From JALZVT01 sp039029135 (GTDB taxonomy: Bacteria; Pseudomonadota; Gammaproteobacteria; Pseudomonadales; Azotimanducaceae), in the NCBI GenBank assembly GCA_039029135.1, contig JBCCGT010000002.1:186001-250000 (forward strand): 64,000 bases of DNA. The letters are read 5' to 3'. Position numbers and translations under genes: made by a program. The notes under the pieces are model-generated. The model had not been told where the DNA came from. It ran no database searches and saw only the letters and a program-made list of their open reading frames with translations. Below are positions 9,700-18,766 of this stretch, one piece after another (the first letter of the stretch is position 1; each line of letters opens with the position of its first letter).

Positions 9700-9821
9700 T
9701 CCCTGCGAATCCTTCCTCTTTTCGGGGCCCTTTCTCTGGCCTTCTTGTCTGATTTGGTCGCGCGATCTGTTACCAGCGCGCTAGCTCGGCGCCCGCCAGG
9801 CTGGCAAGTCCGCTTAAGGCG

Positions 9822-11429
9822 TCAGGAAGCGACGGCTTGCTGCACGTCCGCGGCCGCCGGCTGTGCGTGGGCGGGCACGGCGGTCAGCAGGTACTCGAAC
9901 GCGGCGAGCGCTGCCTTGGCCCCCTCGCCCATCGCGACCGAGATCTGCTTGTACGGCACGGTCGTGACGTCGCCGCAGGCGTAGACGCCGTCAACCGACG
10001 TGCGACATTTTTCGTCGATGACGATTTCCTTGTGTCGCGTTAGCTCAAGCTGACCGTCGACGCACTGACTGTTAGGCAGCAGGCCGATCTGCACGAACAC
10101 GCCATCGAGCCCGAGGGTCGCTACTTCGTCGCTGGCCCGATCCGCGTAGGTGATGCCGGAGACCTTGCCGGCCTCGGCCTCGATGCGCTGGGTTGCGACG
10201 TTGGTCAGGATGTCGATGTTCGCCCGCGCGCGCGCCTGGTCGATCAGCACCTGATCCGCCTTCAACTCGGGCAGAAACTCGAACACGGTGACGTGGCGCG
10301 TGATGCCCGCGAGGTCGAGCGCCGCCTCGATGCCCGAATTGCCGCCGCCGATCACGGCGACGTCCTTGCCCTTGAAGAAGGGACCGTCGCAGTGCGGACA
10401 GTAGGCGACGCCGTTGCCCAGATTCTCTTTCTCGCCGGGCACGCCCAGCTCGCGCCAGCGCGCGCCGGTGGCGACGATGAGAGTGCGCGTGTCGACGCGC
10501 TCGCCGGTGCTCAGCAGCACGCTCTTGTGCTCGCCGTCCAGCTCGACCGAGTCGACCCGCAGGTTCTCCTTGATCGTAATGTCGTAGTCGGCCATGTGGC
10601 CCTGCAGCGCGCTGACCAGCTCCGGGCCCGTCGTGCTGTTGACCGAGATCAGATTCTCGATCGACATGGTGTCTTTCACCTGACCGCCCATGCGCTCGGC
10701 GATCAGCGTGACCGCGACGCCCTTGCGCGCGGCATAGATCGCCGCGCTGACGCCGGCCGGTCCACCGCCGATCACGGTGACGTCCTGCAGCGGCAGCGAG
10801 GCGCTCGCCTGGGGTTCGCGCAGCGCGGGGAAGCGCTCGATCAGCTTGTCGAGCAGCCCCGCCGCGTCGACCTTGCCGCTGGCGAACAGTTCGCCGTTGA
10901 GAAACACGGTCGGCACGCCCTGCACGTCGCGGGCATCGATCAGCTCCTGGAACAGTCCACCGTCGATCATCTCGGCGCTGATGGCCGGGTTGAGCAGCGC
11001 AAACTGATTCAGGGCCTGCACGACGTCGGGGCAGTTGTGACAGGACAGGCTGACGAAGGTCTCGAACGCAAGCGGAGCGTCGATGCGGCGCACCAGATCC
11101 TGCACAGCAGCGTCGAGCTTCATCTCGGTGCCGCCGGCGTGCAGCACGGCGAGCACCAGCGAGTTGAACTCGTGCCCGCTGGGAATGCCGGAAAAACGCA
11201 CGCCGGACGGCGTGCCGTCAACCTCGACGTCGAAGGTCAGCGGGCTGCGGCCGTCAGGCGCTTCGCGCTCGATCAGCGACAGGCGCGGCGAGACGCCGCA
11301 GAACTGATCGAGGAACTCGAGCAGTTCTGCACGCTTCGCGTGCTCGCCCGTCTGCAGGGCGAAGGTCACATCGCTTTGCAGATTTTCCGTGTAACCCGCC
11401 AGGGCGGTGAGGATGTCCTGGGACAGCAT
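9822..11429 (-). CDS. ahpF: alkyl hydroperoxide reductase subunit F
   Basis: This 535-residue NADH:peroxiredoxin reductase has a duplicated N-terminal thioredoxin fold with the redox pair CHNC, and a thioredoxin-reductase-like part with FAD motif GGGPAGVSAAIYAARKG, redox centre CPHC, NAD motif GGGNSG and a C-terminal GDVTTVPYKQ. The start MLSQDILTAL is the usual AhpF start; a longer frame up to 11549 runs into the gap before ahpC. It lies 43 bp after ahpC on the same strand and recycles AhpC to detoxify H2O2 and organic peroxides. Confidence 0.97.
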   Translation of the reverse strand: MLSQDILTALAGYTENLQSDVTFALQTGEHAKRAELLEFLDQFCGVSPRLSLIEREAPDGRSPLTFDVEVDGTPSGVRFSGIPSGHEFNSLVLAVLHAGGTEMKLDAAVQDLVRRIDAPLAFETFVSLSCHNCPDVVQALNQFALLNPAISAEMIDGGLFQELIDARDVQGVPTVFLNGELFASGKVDAAGLLDKLIERFPALREPQASASLPLQDVTVIGGGPAGVSAAIYAARKGVAVTLIAERMGGQVKDTMSIENLISVNSTTGPELVSALQGHMADYDITIKENLRVDSVELDGEHKSVLLSTGERVDTRTLIVATGARWRELGVPGEKENLGNGVAYCPHCDGPFFKGKDVAVIGGGNSGIEAALDLAGITRHVTVFEFLPELKADQVLIDQARARANIDILTNVATQRIEAEAGKVSGITYADRASDEVATLGLDGVFVQIGLLPNSQCVDGQLELTRHKEIVIDEKCRTSVDGVYACGDVTTVPYKQISVAMGEGAKAALAAFEYLLTAVPAHAQPAAADVQQAVAS

Positions 11430-11472
11430 GGGTTTAGTCTCCGCGCGAACGCCGCTTAGTTCGGATCGCCGA

Positions 11473-12036
11473 TCAGATCTTGCCGACCAGATCGAGGGAG
11501 GGCGCCAGCGTTTCTTCGCCCTCCTTCCACTTCGCCGGGCAGACCTCACCCGGATGCGCGCGCACGTACTGCGCGGCCTTGATCTTGCGCACCAGATCGT
11601 CGGCGTCGCGGCCGATGCCTTCTGCCGTGATCTCCATCGCCTGAATCACGCCGTCGGGATCGACGATGAAGGTGGCGCGGTCGGCCAGGCCCTGATCTTC
11701 GCGCATGCAGTCGAAGTTGCGCGTGATCTCGCCGGTGGGATCACCGATCATCGTGTAGTTGACCTTGGCGATCGTCTCGGACGCGTCGTGCCAGGCCTTG
11801 TGCGTGAAGTGCGTGTCGGTCGACACCGAATAGACCTCGACGTCGCGCGCCTGCAGCTCTGCGTAGTGATCGGCGACGTCGCCCAGCTCGGTCGGGCAGA
11901 CAAAGGTGAAGTCGGCGGGATAGAAAAAGAATACCGCCCACTTTCCAGCCAGGTCGTCGCTGTTGACCTCGACGAATTCTCCCTGCCGGAAGGCCTGAGC
12001 GGTGAACGGCTTGATTGCGGTGTTGATAAGCGCCAT
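11473..12036 (-). CDS. ahpC: alkyl hydroperoxide reductase subunit C (2-Cys peroxiredoxin)
   Basis: This 187-residue peroxiredoxin has the peroxidatic cysteine in FVCPTE (Cys47) and the resolving cysteine in GEVCPAKW (Cys166), matching the enterobacterial AhpC layout and length. The start MALINTAIKPF is the family start, preceded on the minus strand by an AAGGAA-like ribosome site; the longer frame to 12189 adds a non-conserved stretch. It forms the ahpCF operon. It sits between the two siderophore-type ABC operons, which fits peroxide defence linked to iron handling, but I cannot read an OxyR site with confidence. Confidence 0.97.
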   Translation of the reverse strand: MALINTAIKPFTAQAFRQGEFVEVNSDDLAGKWAVFFFYPADFTFVCPTELGDVADHYAELQARDVEVYSVSTDTHFTHKAWHDASETIAKVNYTMIGDPTGEITRNFDCMREDQGLADRATFIVDPDGVIQAMEITAEGIGRDADDLVRKIKAAQYVRAHPGEVCPAKWKEGEETLAPSLDLVGKI

Positions 12037-12416
12037 GGGAAGCGATTCCTTGTTAAGTTGTTGGGCAAGTGTCGATGCACGATTCAGGCTGCCGACTTCG
12101 GTCGTCGCCGGTGCGCGGCAAACGGGCAGCGCGAGGACAATACGACAGTCTGCAAATCTTGTGTATTGAATATTCACGATCGTTCCCATAGTCGAAACCT
12201 ATGCCAAACGCCGACGCCTGAGGCGAAAGCCGAACGTCGCGGCAAGCGCCAAAGCGCGGATCGGCCGGGCGTCAGCGCCTCGCGACCTTTACCCCCTACA
12301 TGAGAATGATTATCATTAAGTACCGACGCAGGTCGCCTGCAAACCACCGCAGCGGTGCCCCACGATGACAACCGATCGGGTTAACTTTGGAACTCATTCG
12401 CCGTTGAGGTCGTTCC
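12037..12416. other. divergent intergenic region between ahpC and ABC operon
   Basis: About 380 bp separate the two divergent transcription units. I see one Fur box (12302-12320) and no ORF with coding character. The AT-rich stretch around 12160-12185 may hold the ahpC promoter, but no clear -35/-10 pair can be assigned. Confidence 0.6.
12302..12320. promoter_or_regulatory. Fur box upstream of second ABC pair
   Basis: GAGAATGATTATCATTAAG is a very good match to the 19-bp Fur consensus. It is about 97 bp before the ABC start at 12417 and about 265 bp from ahpC, so the ABC operon is the more probable target. Confidence 0.85.
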
Positions 12417-14198
12417 ATGTCCGAGGCTGCTAGTACCGGCCGCGAGTCGCTGACGTCGGGTATCCGCGCCCTGCTGCCGTTCGCGCAAGGGGCCCGGGCG
12501 AGCTTCGCGTTGGCCGCGCTGATCGCCGCCGCCGCCGCCTTTCTGGGGCTCGTGCCCTACTGGGTCATCAACGAGGCGATCGGCATCGCGCTGACGCCCG
12601 AACTAAGCCAGGAATCCCTGTGGCTGCTGGCCGGCTTCGCGCTCGCGGCCGTCGTCGGCCGCTTCGCCTGCGAGGGTATCGCCACCTTTATCGCGCATCG
12701 TGGCGCGTTCCAGATTCAGTACGACGTGCGCCTCGCGCTGGCGCGCCACCTGGCGGCCCTCCCGCTCGGCAAGGTCACGCGGCGCCGCTCGGGCGAGCTG
12801 AAGAAGGTGATGGCGGACGACGTGGAACGGCTGGAGCTGTTTCTGGCGCACGCCATACCCGACACCGTGGCCGCGGTGCTCACAGTCGTCGCGCTTGCCA
12901 CCTGGATGGTGCTGATCGACTGGCGGCTCGCGCTGGCCACCTACATCCTGATTGTGCCCGCCTTCGCCTGCATCGCGCTGGGCATGCGCCGCGCCGGCAT
13001 GCACATGACGGAGTACCGCGAGACCCAGGCGCAGATGAACGCCTCCATCGTCGAACTGCTGCGCGGCATGGCCGTGGTCAAGATGTTCAACCGCGACGCC
13101 GACGAGGTCCGCGGCACCGAATCGACCATCGCGCGCTACATCGAGGTCGTGCGCGGCTATAGCCTCGACTTCCTGCCCTACGGCACCGGCTTCTATGTGC
13201 TGCTGGGCGCGAACGCGGCGATCCTGATTCCGCTGGCCGGCTGGCTGTGGCACACCAACTCGATCAGCACCCAGACCGTGCTGTTCTTTCTCATCGTAGG
13301 CCTGGGCGCGCTCGCCACGGTCAATGCACTGCTGTACCTGTTCGCCAACCTGTCGCACATCGCATCAGGAGGCGCGATCGTTCGGGACGTGCTCGCCGAG
13401 CCGGCGCTCGAGAGCAGCAATGCCGTCGCCGAACACGGCATTGAACCGCGCGTTGAATTCGACGGCGTGTGGTTTCGCTATGAAAACGCCTGGGTGCTGG
13501 AAGACGTGTCGTTCAGCGCCGCACCCAGCGAGCTGACGGCGCTGGTGGGTCCTTCGGGCGGCGGCAAGTCCACCGTGGCCGCGCTGATCGGTCGCTTTTT
13601 CGATCCCGAGCGCGGCGAGATTCGCATCGGCGGCCATCCGCTCGCGCGGTTGGGCAACGACACCCTGAATCGCCAGGTGTCGATGGTGCTGCAGGAGACC
13701 TTCCTGTTCGACGACAGCATTGCCGGCAATCTGCGCGTCGCCCGAGCCGACGCGACCGACGCGGAGCTGGTGCGGGCCTGCGAGCAGGCCTGTATCCACG
13801 ACACCATAGCGGCGCTGTCGGACGGCTACGCCACGGTCGTCGGTGAGCGGGGCGTGCGGCTGTCCGGCGGGGAGCGTCAGCGCCTGACGATCGCGCGCGC
13901 CATACTCGCCGATGCGCCCATCGTCGTCCTGGACGAGGCCACGGCCTTCGTCGATCCCGAAAACGAGCACGCGATCCAGCAGGCCATCAGCGAACTGGTG
14001 CGCGGCCGCACGGTCATCATGGTGGCGCATCGACTGTCGACCGTACGCGGCGCCGACCAGATCCTGGTTCTCGATCAGGGCAGCATCGTCGAGCGCGGCG
14101 ACCACGACGAACTCGTCGCGAGGAACGGTCTTTACGCCCAGCTCTGGCAGGATTTCAACGTGGCTCGTGCGACGGGTCTGCGGGCCGAGCGCCCATGA
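12417..14198 (+). CDS. IrtA/YbtP-type ABC transporter, second copy
   Basis: This 593-residue half-transporter is paralogous to the gene at 105-1946. It shares the loop LKKVMADDV, the Walker B extension LDEATAFVDPENE and overall length. Motifs: Walker A GPSGGGKST, signature LSGGERQRL, H-loop AHRLST. It has six N-terminal helices, no signal peptide and no fused reductase domain. Its stop overlaps the partner start by four bases. Fur control and similarity to the first pair suggest import of a second iron chelate. Unlike the first pair, it has no methyltransferase or receptor attached. Confidence 0.86.
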   Translation: MSEAASTGRESLTSGIRALLPFAQGARASFALAALIAAAAAFLGLVPYWVINEAIGIALTPELSQESLWLLAGFALAAVVGRFACEGIATFIAHRGAFQIQYDVRLALARHLAALPLGKVTRRRSGELKKVMADDVERLELFLAHAIPDTVAAVLTVVALATWMVLIDWRLALATYILIVPAFACIALGMRRAGMHMTEYRETQAQMNASIVELLRGMAVVKMFNRDADEVRGTESTIARYIEVVRGYSLDFLPYGTGFYVLLGANAAILIPLAGWLWHTNSISTQTVLFFLIVGLGALATVNALLYLFANLSHIASGGAIVRDVLAEPALESSNAVAEHGIEPRVEFDGVWFRYENAWVLEDVSFSAAPSELTALVGPSGGGKSTVAALIGRFFDPERGEIRIGGHPLARLGNDTLNRQVSMVLQETFLFDDSIAGNLRVARADATDAELVRACEQACIHDTIAALSDGYATVVGERGVRLSGGERQRLTIARAILADAPIVVLDEATAFVDPENEHAIQQAISELVRGRTVIMVAHRLSTVRGADQILVLDQGSIVERGDHDELVARNGLYAQLWQDFNVARATGLRAERP

Positions 14199-15955
14199 GC
14201 GACGTCAGCATCGAGGGCTCACCGGCGGTCGCGATCTGGCGACTCGCCGGTGATCAGCAGGGCGTGCTGCTGCGTTCCATCGGCTACAAGGCGCTGCAGG
14301 GCTGTTTCGACGCGCTGCCCATCGCGGCCCTCATCTGGCTGATCAACGCGGTGCGGCTCGAGACCCTGACCGGCAGCGGTCTCCTGTGGGCCACGCTGGG
14401 CGTGCTGGCCTGCGTGGCCGGCCAGTGGCTGGCGGGCTACCTCGCCAACCGCTCGGCCTGGATCGCGACCTTCGAGCTGTTTGGCAGCCTGCGCGCGCGC
14501 CTGCTGCGGCACGTCCGGCGACTGCCGATGAGCGTCCACGACCACAGCAGCACGGGCGACATGACCACCGTGCTGACGCAGGACATCAGCGCGGTCGAGA
14601 ACTTCGCGCACGAGCCGATGCAGGTCATGGTGGGTGCCGCGATCGCGCCGCTCATCGTATTCGTCGTGCTGCTGGGGCAGGACGCGCCCATGGCGTTCGC
14701 GGCGATGCTAAGCGTCGCGCTCGCCGTGCCGGTATTCCTGTGGTCGAACGGCGTGTTCGCCCGCCTCGCGGCGCGGCGCCAGGATCTGCAGGCCGACGCG
14801 GCCGGCCGCATGCTGGAGTACATTCAGGGCCTGCCCGTGATTCGGGCGTTCGGCATGAGCGGCGAAAAGCTCGCCCTGTTTGATACGGCCCTGCGCGACT
14901 TTCGCGGCATCAGCATGGAAATGACCGCCAAGCTCGCGCCGCTGGGCTCCGCGTTTCTGACGACGGTGCTGCTCGGCATTCCGCTGATTGTCGGCGCAGG
15001 CACCTACTGGCTGTTCACCGAGCGGCTGGACGTGGGCGTCTTCATCATCTTCGCGGTGCTGTCCCTGCGCGTCTACGGGCCGCTGCTGGCCGCCGCCAAC
15101 GGCGTCGAGAGCATGCGCATCGCCGAGGCGTCGCTGGCGCGCATCGGCCGCCTGCTGAACCGCGAGACCGCAGCAGAACCGGCGCACGAGACGCCGCTGC
15201 CGACCCGCTACGACGTCGAATTCTCGGACGTCGGCTTCGCCTACGCGGGCGCCGATACCCTGTTCGAGAACCTCAACCTGAGCGCACCCGCAGCCGCCGT
15301 GACGGCCATCGTGGGCCCGAGCGGCGCCGGTAAGACGACGCTGCTGCAGCTCGTTGCCGGCCTGCGCACACCGGATCGCGGTCGCGTCGTCGTCGGCGGC
15401 GTCGATCTCGCCGACCTGAGCGCGAATCAGCGCTTCGAGCTGGTCACCTGCGTGTTCCAGGACGTCTATCTGTTTCCAGGCACGATCTACGACAACATCG
15501 CCTTCGGTCGCGCCAGCGCCACGAGCGCCCAGGTCGAGCGCGCGGCCAGGCTAGCGCGCGCCGACGAGTTCATTCGCGCCTTGCCCGACGGCTACGATTC
15601 ACGCGTGGACGAAGGCGGCGCCAACCTGTCCGGCGGCGAACGCCAGCGCATCAGCATCGCGCGCGCGATTCTCAAGGACGCGCCGATCGTGCTGCTGGAC
15701 GAGGCGACGGCCTCGCTGGACCCGACCAACGAGCGCTATGTGCAGGAGGCGCTGACCGAACTGGTCGCGAACAAGACGGTTCTCGTGGTCGCCCATCGAC
15801 TCGCCACCATCCGCAACGCGGACCAGATCCTGGTGCTAGCAGACGGCGCGATCCGGCAGCGCGGCCGTCACGATGAACTACTCGAAGCGCCGGGCCTGTA
15901 TCAGGCGCTGTGGGACGCGCGCGAACGCGCGAGCAGTTGGCAACCGCGACCCTAG
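14195..15955 (+). CDS. IrtB/YbtQ-type ABC transporter, second copy
   Basis: This 586-residue partner half-transporter starts at the ATG overlapping the upstream TGA. Walker A GPSGAGKTT, signature LSGGERQRIS, Walker B IVLLDEATASLD and H-loop AHRLAT are intact. It is the counterpart of the gene at 1943-3688, and the order of the two halves is the same in both operons, which indicates duplication of the pair as a unit followed by divergence. The operon ends at the twin hairpins at 16014-16081. Confidence 0.86.
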   Translation: MSDVSIEGSPAVAIWRLAGDQQGVLLRSIGYKALQGCFDALPIAALIWLINAVRLETLTGSGLLWATLGVLACVAGQWLAGYLANRSAWIATFELFGSLRARLLRHVRRLPMSVHDHSSTGDMTTVLTQDISAVENFAHEPMQVMVGAAIAPLIVFVVLLGQDAPMAFAAMLSVALAVPVFLWSNGVFARLAARRQDLQADAAGRMLEYIQGLPVIRAFGMSGEKLALFDTALRDFRGISMEMTAKLAPLGSAFLTTVLLGIPLIVGAGTYWLFTERLDVGVFIIFAVLSLRVYGPLLAAANGVESMRIAEASLARIGRLLNRETAAEPAHETPLPTRYDVEFSDVGFAYAGADTLFENLNLSAPAAAVTAIVGPSGAGKTTLLQLVAGLRTPDRGRVVVGGVDLADLSANQRFELVTCVFQDVYLFPGTIYDNIAFGRASATSAQVERAARLARADEFIRALPDGYDSRVDEGGANLSGGERQRISIARAILKDAPIVLLDEATASLDPTNERYVQEALTELVANKTVLVVAHRLATIRNADQILVLADGAIRQRGRHDELLEAPGLYQALWDARERASSWQPRP

Positions 15956-16013
15956 GTGTGGCGCGGCGGCGTACAAGAATCGACGGCGAAAGATTGGGAT
16001 AAGGAAGGGGACC

Positions 16014-16081
16014 AGCCCGGGCGCCGCGAGGGCGCCAGGGCTGTGCGCCGCCGGTCTCGTGCAGTCGCCTGAGACCGGCGG
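16014..16081. terminator. twin hairpins between convergent genes
   Basis: Hairpin one (16014-16042) has a 12-bp stem with one mismatch (AGCCCgGGCGCC against GGCGCCaGGGCT) and a 5-base loop. Hairpin two (16048-16081) has a perfect 11-bp stem (CCGCCGGTCTC / GAGACCGGCGG) with a 12-base loop. They fill most of the gap between the ABC operon and the aldehyde dehydrogenase. A bidirectional terminator is the natural reading, although neither is followed by a long T-run. Confidence 0.6.
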
Positions 16082-16099
16082 GCCAGGCTAAGGGGTGCC

Positions 16100-17527
16100 T
16101 CAGGCCGTGGCCCCCTCACGCTTGACGGTGATCACCTGGGCGTAGGTGAACTCCTTCAGGCCTTCAATGCCGTACTCGACGCCGAAGCCCGACTGCTTGT
16201 GACCGCCGAAGGGCGAGAACGGCGACAGGTGCAGGAACTCGTTGACCCACACGGTGCCGGTCTCGAGCTGCTCGGCGATCTCGACGCCCTTGTCCGGATC
16301 GTTGGTCCAGACCGCGCCGGCGAGGCCGTAGTCGGTGTTGTTCGCGCGCTCGATGACTTCTTCTTCGCTCGAGAACTTCATCAGCGGCATGACCGGACCG
16401 AACTGCTCTTCGGCGACGATCCGCGCGTCCTCCGGCGGATTGTCCAGGATCGAGATCGGCACGTAGTAGCCCGTGCCGGACGGGTCGACGTCGCCGCCGA
16501 CGAGGAAGTTGTAGCCGTTGTCCTTCGCGTCCTGAATGAGCTCGCACACCCGATCGAACTGCTTCTTGTTCTGGATCGGCCCCACGCCGGTGCCCTGCTC
16601 GGCGCCGTCGCCGACTTTGACTTCCTTCGCGTAGGCCGCAATCGCAGCGCTCAGCTCGTCGTAAATATCCTCGTGGATGTAGATCCGCTTCGCCGCGACG
16701 CAGATCTGGCCCGCGTTCGAGAAGCTCGACCAGAACAGTTGTTCGGCGACCTTTTGGACGTCGGCGTCGGGCAGGACAATCGAGGCGTCGTTGCCGCCGA
16801 GCTCCAGCGTCATGCGCTTCAGCTCTTTGGAGGCGCCCTCCATGATCTTCTTGCCGGTCGCCGTCGATCCCGTGAAGGTGATCTTGTCGATGTCCGGATG
16901 TGAGGTCATGAGCGGACCGAGCGAGTCTTCGCCGGTGATGATGCTCAGCGTGCCGGCCGGCACGACTTCCGCGATCAGCTCGGCGATGCGCAGCGTGGTG
17001 AGCGGCGTGAAGGGCGACGGCTTGAGCACGATGGTGCAACCCGACAGCAGCGCCGGAATGATCTTCTGCACCGCCATCAGCACCGGGAAGTTCCAAGGCA
17101 CGATGCCGCCGACCACGCCGATGGGCACGCGCCGCGTGCGCGACAGGCGCTCTTCGCTGTCTTCGTTGATCACGTCTTCGAGTTCGAGCGTGGCCTGCGC
17201 GCGAATCATCGCCGGCGCGCCGCCGATCTCCATCTGCGCCTGCGCATGGGGCTTGCCCTGCTCGCTGGTGAGCAGGCGGAACAGCTCGTCGAAGTTCGCC
17301 TCGATCGCGTCTGCGATGGCGTTCAATACCGAACGACGCTCCTCGATGTCCGTCTTCGACCAGGTCTTGAACGCGCGACGCGCGCCGGCAACGGCGCGGT
17401 TCAGCTCGTCCTCGCCGCAGGCTGGGACCTTGCCGATCACCTGCTCGGTCGCCGGGTTGACGACGTCAAGCCAGGCGCCGTTGGTGATCAACTCGCCGTC
17501 GATCAGGTTCTTATACTCAGTTGCCAT
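16100..17527 (-). CDS. NAD(P)-dependent aldehyde dehydrogenase
   Basis: This 475-residue ALDH-superfamily enzyme has the cofactor motif VPWNFPV, the glycine motif FTGSTATGKKI, the catalytic Glu in LELGGND and the catalytic Cys in GQICVA. Length and motifs are those of broad-range semialdehyde and amine-derived aldehyde dehydrogenases. A strong AGGAGG lies 9 bases before the ATG on the minus strand. It is a single-gene unit with no catabolic partner beside it, so the substrate is open. Confidence 0.93.
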   Translation of the reverse strand: MATEYKNLIDGELITNGAWLDVVNPATEQVIGKVPACGEDELNRAVAGARRAFKTWSKTDIEERRSVLNAIADAIEANFDELFRLLTSEQGKPHAQAQMEIGGAPAMIRAQATLELEDVINEDSEERLSRTRRVPIGVVGGIVPWNFPVLMAVQKIIPALLSGCTIVLKPSPFTPLTTLRIAELIAEVVPAGTLSIITGEDSLGPLMTSHPDIDKITFTGSTATGKKIMEGASKELKRMTLELGGNDASIVLPDADVQKVAEQLFWSSFSNAGQICVAAKRIYIHEDIYDELSAAIAAYAKEVKVGDGAEQGTGVGPIQNKKQFDRVCELIQDAKDNGYNFLVGGDVDPSGTGYYVPISILDNPPEDARIVAEEQFGPVMPLMKFSSEEEVIERANNTDYGLAGAVWTNDPDKGVEIAEQLETGTVWVNEFLHLSPFSPFGGHKQSGFGVEYGIEGLKEFTYAQVITVKREGATA

Positions 17528-17590
17528 TGACTAGCTCCTCCTAGCATCGTGTGGATCTTCCGTAGCGACAGGTGAACGGTCTTCACTTGC

Positions 17591-17626
17591 GCGAACTCTT
17601 GTGCGAACTCTTGTGCGAACTCTTGA
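17591..17626. repeat. three tandem copies of a 12-bp unit
   Basis: GCGAACTCTTGT is repeated three times in direct succession, the third copy ending in A. It lies about 65-100 bp upstream of the aldehyde dehydrogenase start on the minus strand, in its promoter/leader region. Confidence 0.8.
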
Positions 17627-17675
17627 ACGGGCCATCGCCGGCGAGCCGCATCCGGCTGCCAACGCGCCATCTTGA

Positions 17676-17978
17676 TCAGGACACTGCATTCTCTCGTGCG
17701 ATGCGAACCATGTCGACCAGCGTCCGATGCGCGTCCTGAGCGCTGCGAATGGGTATGGAGAAGCCGACGGAAACCAGCTCCACGCCCGTGTCGCTCGTCA
17801 TCTCAAGCACCATGTCATCGCTGCGGATGTCGACGAGCTGAGCGGATACTGCATCGGCGCGACCTGCGAAGTGGGTGACGTACAGCAGGCAGGCGTCGGC
17901 GTGGTCATCGTTCATGTGCTCGATGATGCGCTGCTTGTCCGCGTCCGTGATGGATTCTTCAAAGGCGGATTGCGTCAT
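17676..17978 (-). CDS. DUF2470 / HugZ C-terminal-domain haem-utilisation protein
   Basis: This 100-residue protein consists almost entirely of the DUF2470 domain found at the C terminus of HugZ/HutZ-type haem oxygenases. Visible are IIEHMNDDHADACLLYVTHF, whose histidines are the haem-binding part in HugZ, and the DMVLEMTSDTG strand. The N-terminal FMN split barrel of HugZ is absent. The start MTQSAFEE at 17978 is chosen because a frame extending to 18083 would run through the Fur box. It is transcribed divergently from the PepSY cassette and shares the perfect Fur palindrome. Likely role: haem or iron-complex handling in the cytoplasm. Confidence 0.8.
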   Translation of the reverse strand: MTQSAFEESITDADKQRIIEHMNDDHADACLLYVTHFAGRADAVSAQLVDIRSDDMVLEMTSDTGVELVSVGFSIPIRSAQDAHRTLVDMVRIARENAVS

Positions 17979-18015
17979 TGTGGTCGTCTTGCAGATCGTT
18001 AGCCCCCTACATCCT

Positions 18016-18036
18016 AAATGATAATCATTATCATTT
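18016..18036. promoter_or_regulatory. perfect palindromic Fur box
   Basis: Ten-base arms AAATGATAAT and ATTATCATTT flank a central C, giving a perfect 21-bp palindrome and the closest match to the Fur consensus in the window. It lies between divergent DUF2470 and PepSY-cassette genes and can control both. Confidence 0.95.
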
Positions 18037-18157
18037 GAACTGTCACGCGCCGCGAAGGCCATCGCGCGACTGTTGGGCAGCAAAGGAAAGCGCTTTAATG
18101 GCTCTTTAGGTTCTCAATAGTGAGGGTGGCTCTCAGGGGCGCTCTTAGGAGGCAGGT

Positions 18158-18766
18158 ATCGCTTTTGTCGCAACTCTCGCCGTCACGCTCGCCGGCACCG
18201 GCTGGCTGTACGCCGGCTGGCGCGGCAAGACAAACCGCAGCAGAGCGCGGCTCGGCGGTTGGGCGCTGGTCGGGGTGGCCACCGGGCTCGCCGTCTACGC
18301 GGCCGGCGCGGAGTTCGGTCTGATCTATGCGTGCGCCTGTCTCGCCTTCGCGGCCTGGGCGTGGGCCGCGCGCGAGGCCCAGTGGGGCCGGCGGTACGGC
18401 CGAAACGCGCCGCGACGCGTCGAAAGGCGCAGCGCTACCGCGACCTCGCAGGTGCAGCCCCCGGGCGAGAGCGGCGACGACCCCGACAGCGCCAGCGCGC
18501 CGACCGCCGGGCTGATCGCGGTCGGTCGCCACCTGGGCCTGTTTCTGACGCTGTTTGTTCTGGCGGGCACGGCCAGCATCCTGATCACGATTCTCGCCAC
18601 GCAAACGCTCGACTGGGCATTCATCAACCGGATGGCGCTCGTCACGCTGCTGATGCCCACGCTGTGGGGCGGCCTAATGTTCTGGACGCTGTACGACTTC
18701 CGCCGCGCATGGCCCACGCTGGTAATTCTGTGGCTGGTCGGCGCGGCCGGGCTGTTCCTGGTCTGA
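18158..18766 (+). CDS. fused small membrane protein (DUF3325-like plus DUF3649-like)
   Basis: The frame is open from 18149 and encodes about 202 residues with two three-helix halves joined by a hydrophilic linker rich in Arg, Ser and Pro. The first half (FVATLAVTLAGTGWLYAGW...) matches the small protein at 50805-51062 in pattern, and the second half (GLFLTLFVLAGTASILITIL...) matches the one at 51052-51312. The first conventional start is GTG at 18275, inside the first half. An AGGAGG at 18147-18152 sits five bases before an ATC codon at 18158, so translation may begin there. The stop overlaps the PepSY start (TGATG). Function is unknown; these proteins accompany PepSY iron reductases. Confidence 0.65.
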   Translation: MAFVATLAVTLAGTGWLYAGWRGKTNRSRARLGGWALVGVATGLAVYAAGAEFGLIYACACLAFAAWAWAAREAQWGRRYGRNAPRRVERRSATATSQVQPPGESGDDPDSASAPTAGLIAVGRHLGLFLTLFVLAGTASILITILATQTLDWAFINRMALVTLLMPTLWGGLMFWTLYDFRRAWPTLVILWLVGAAGLFLV

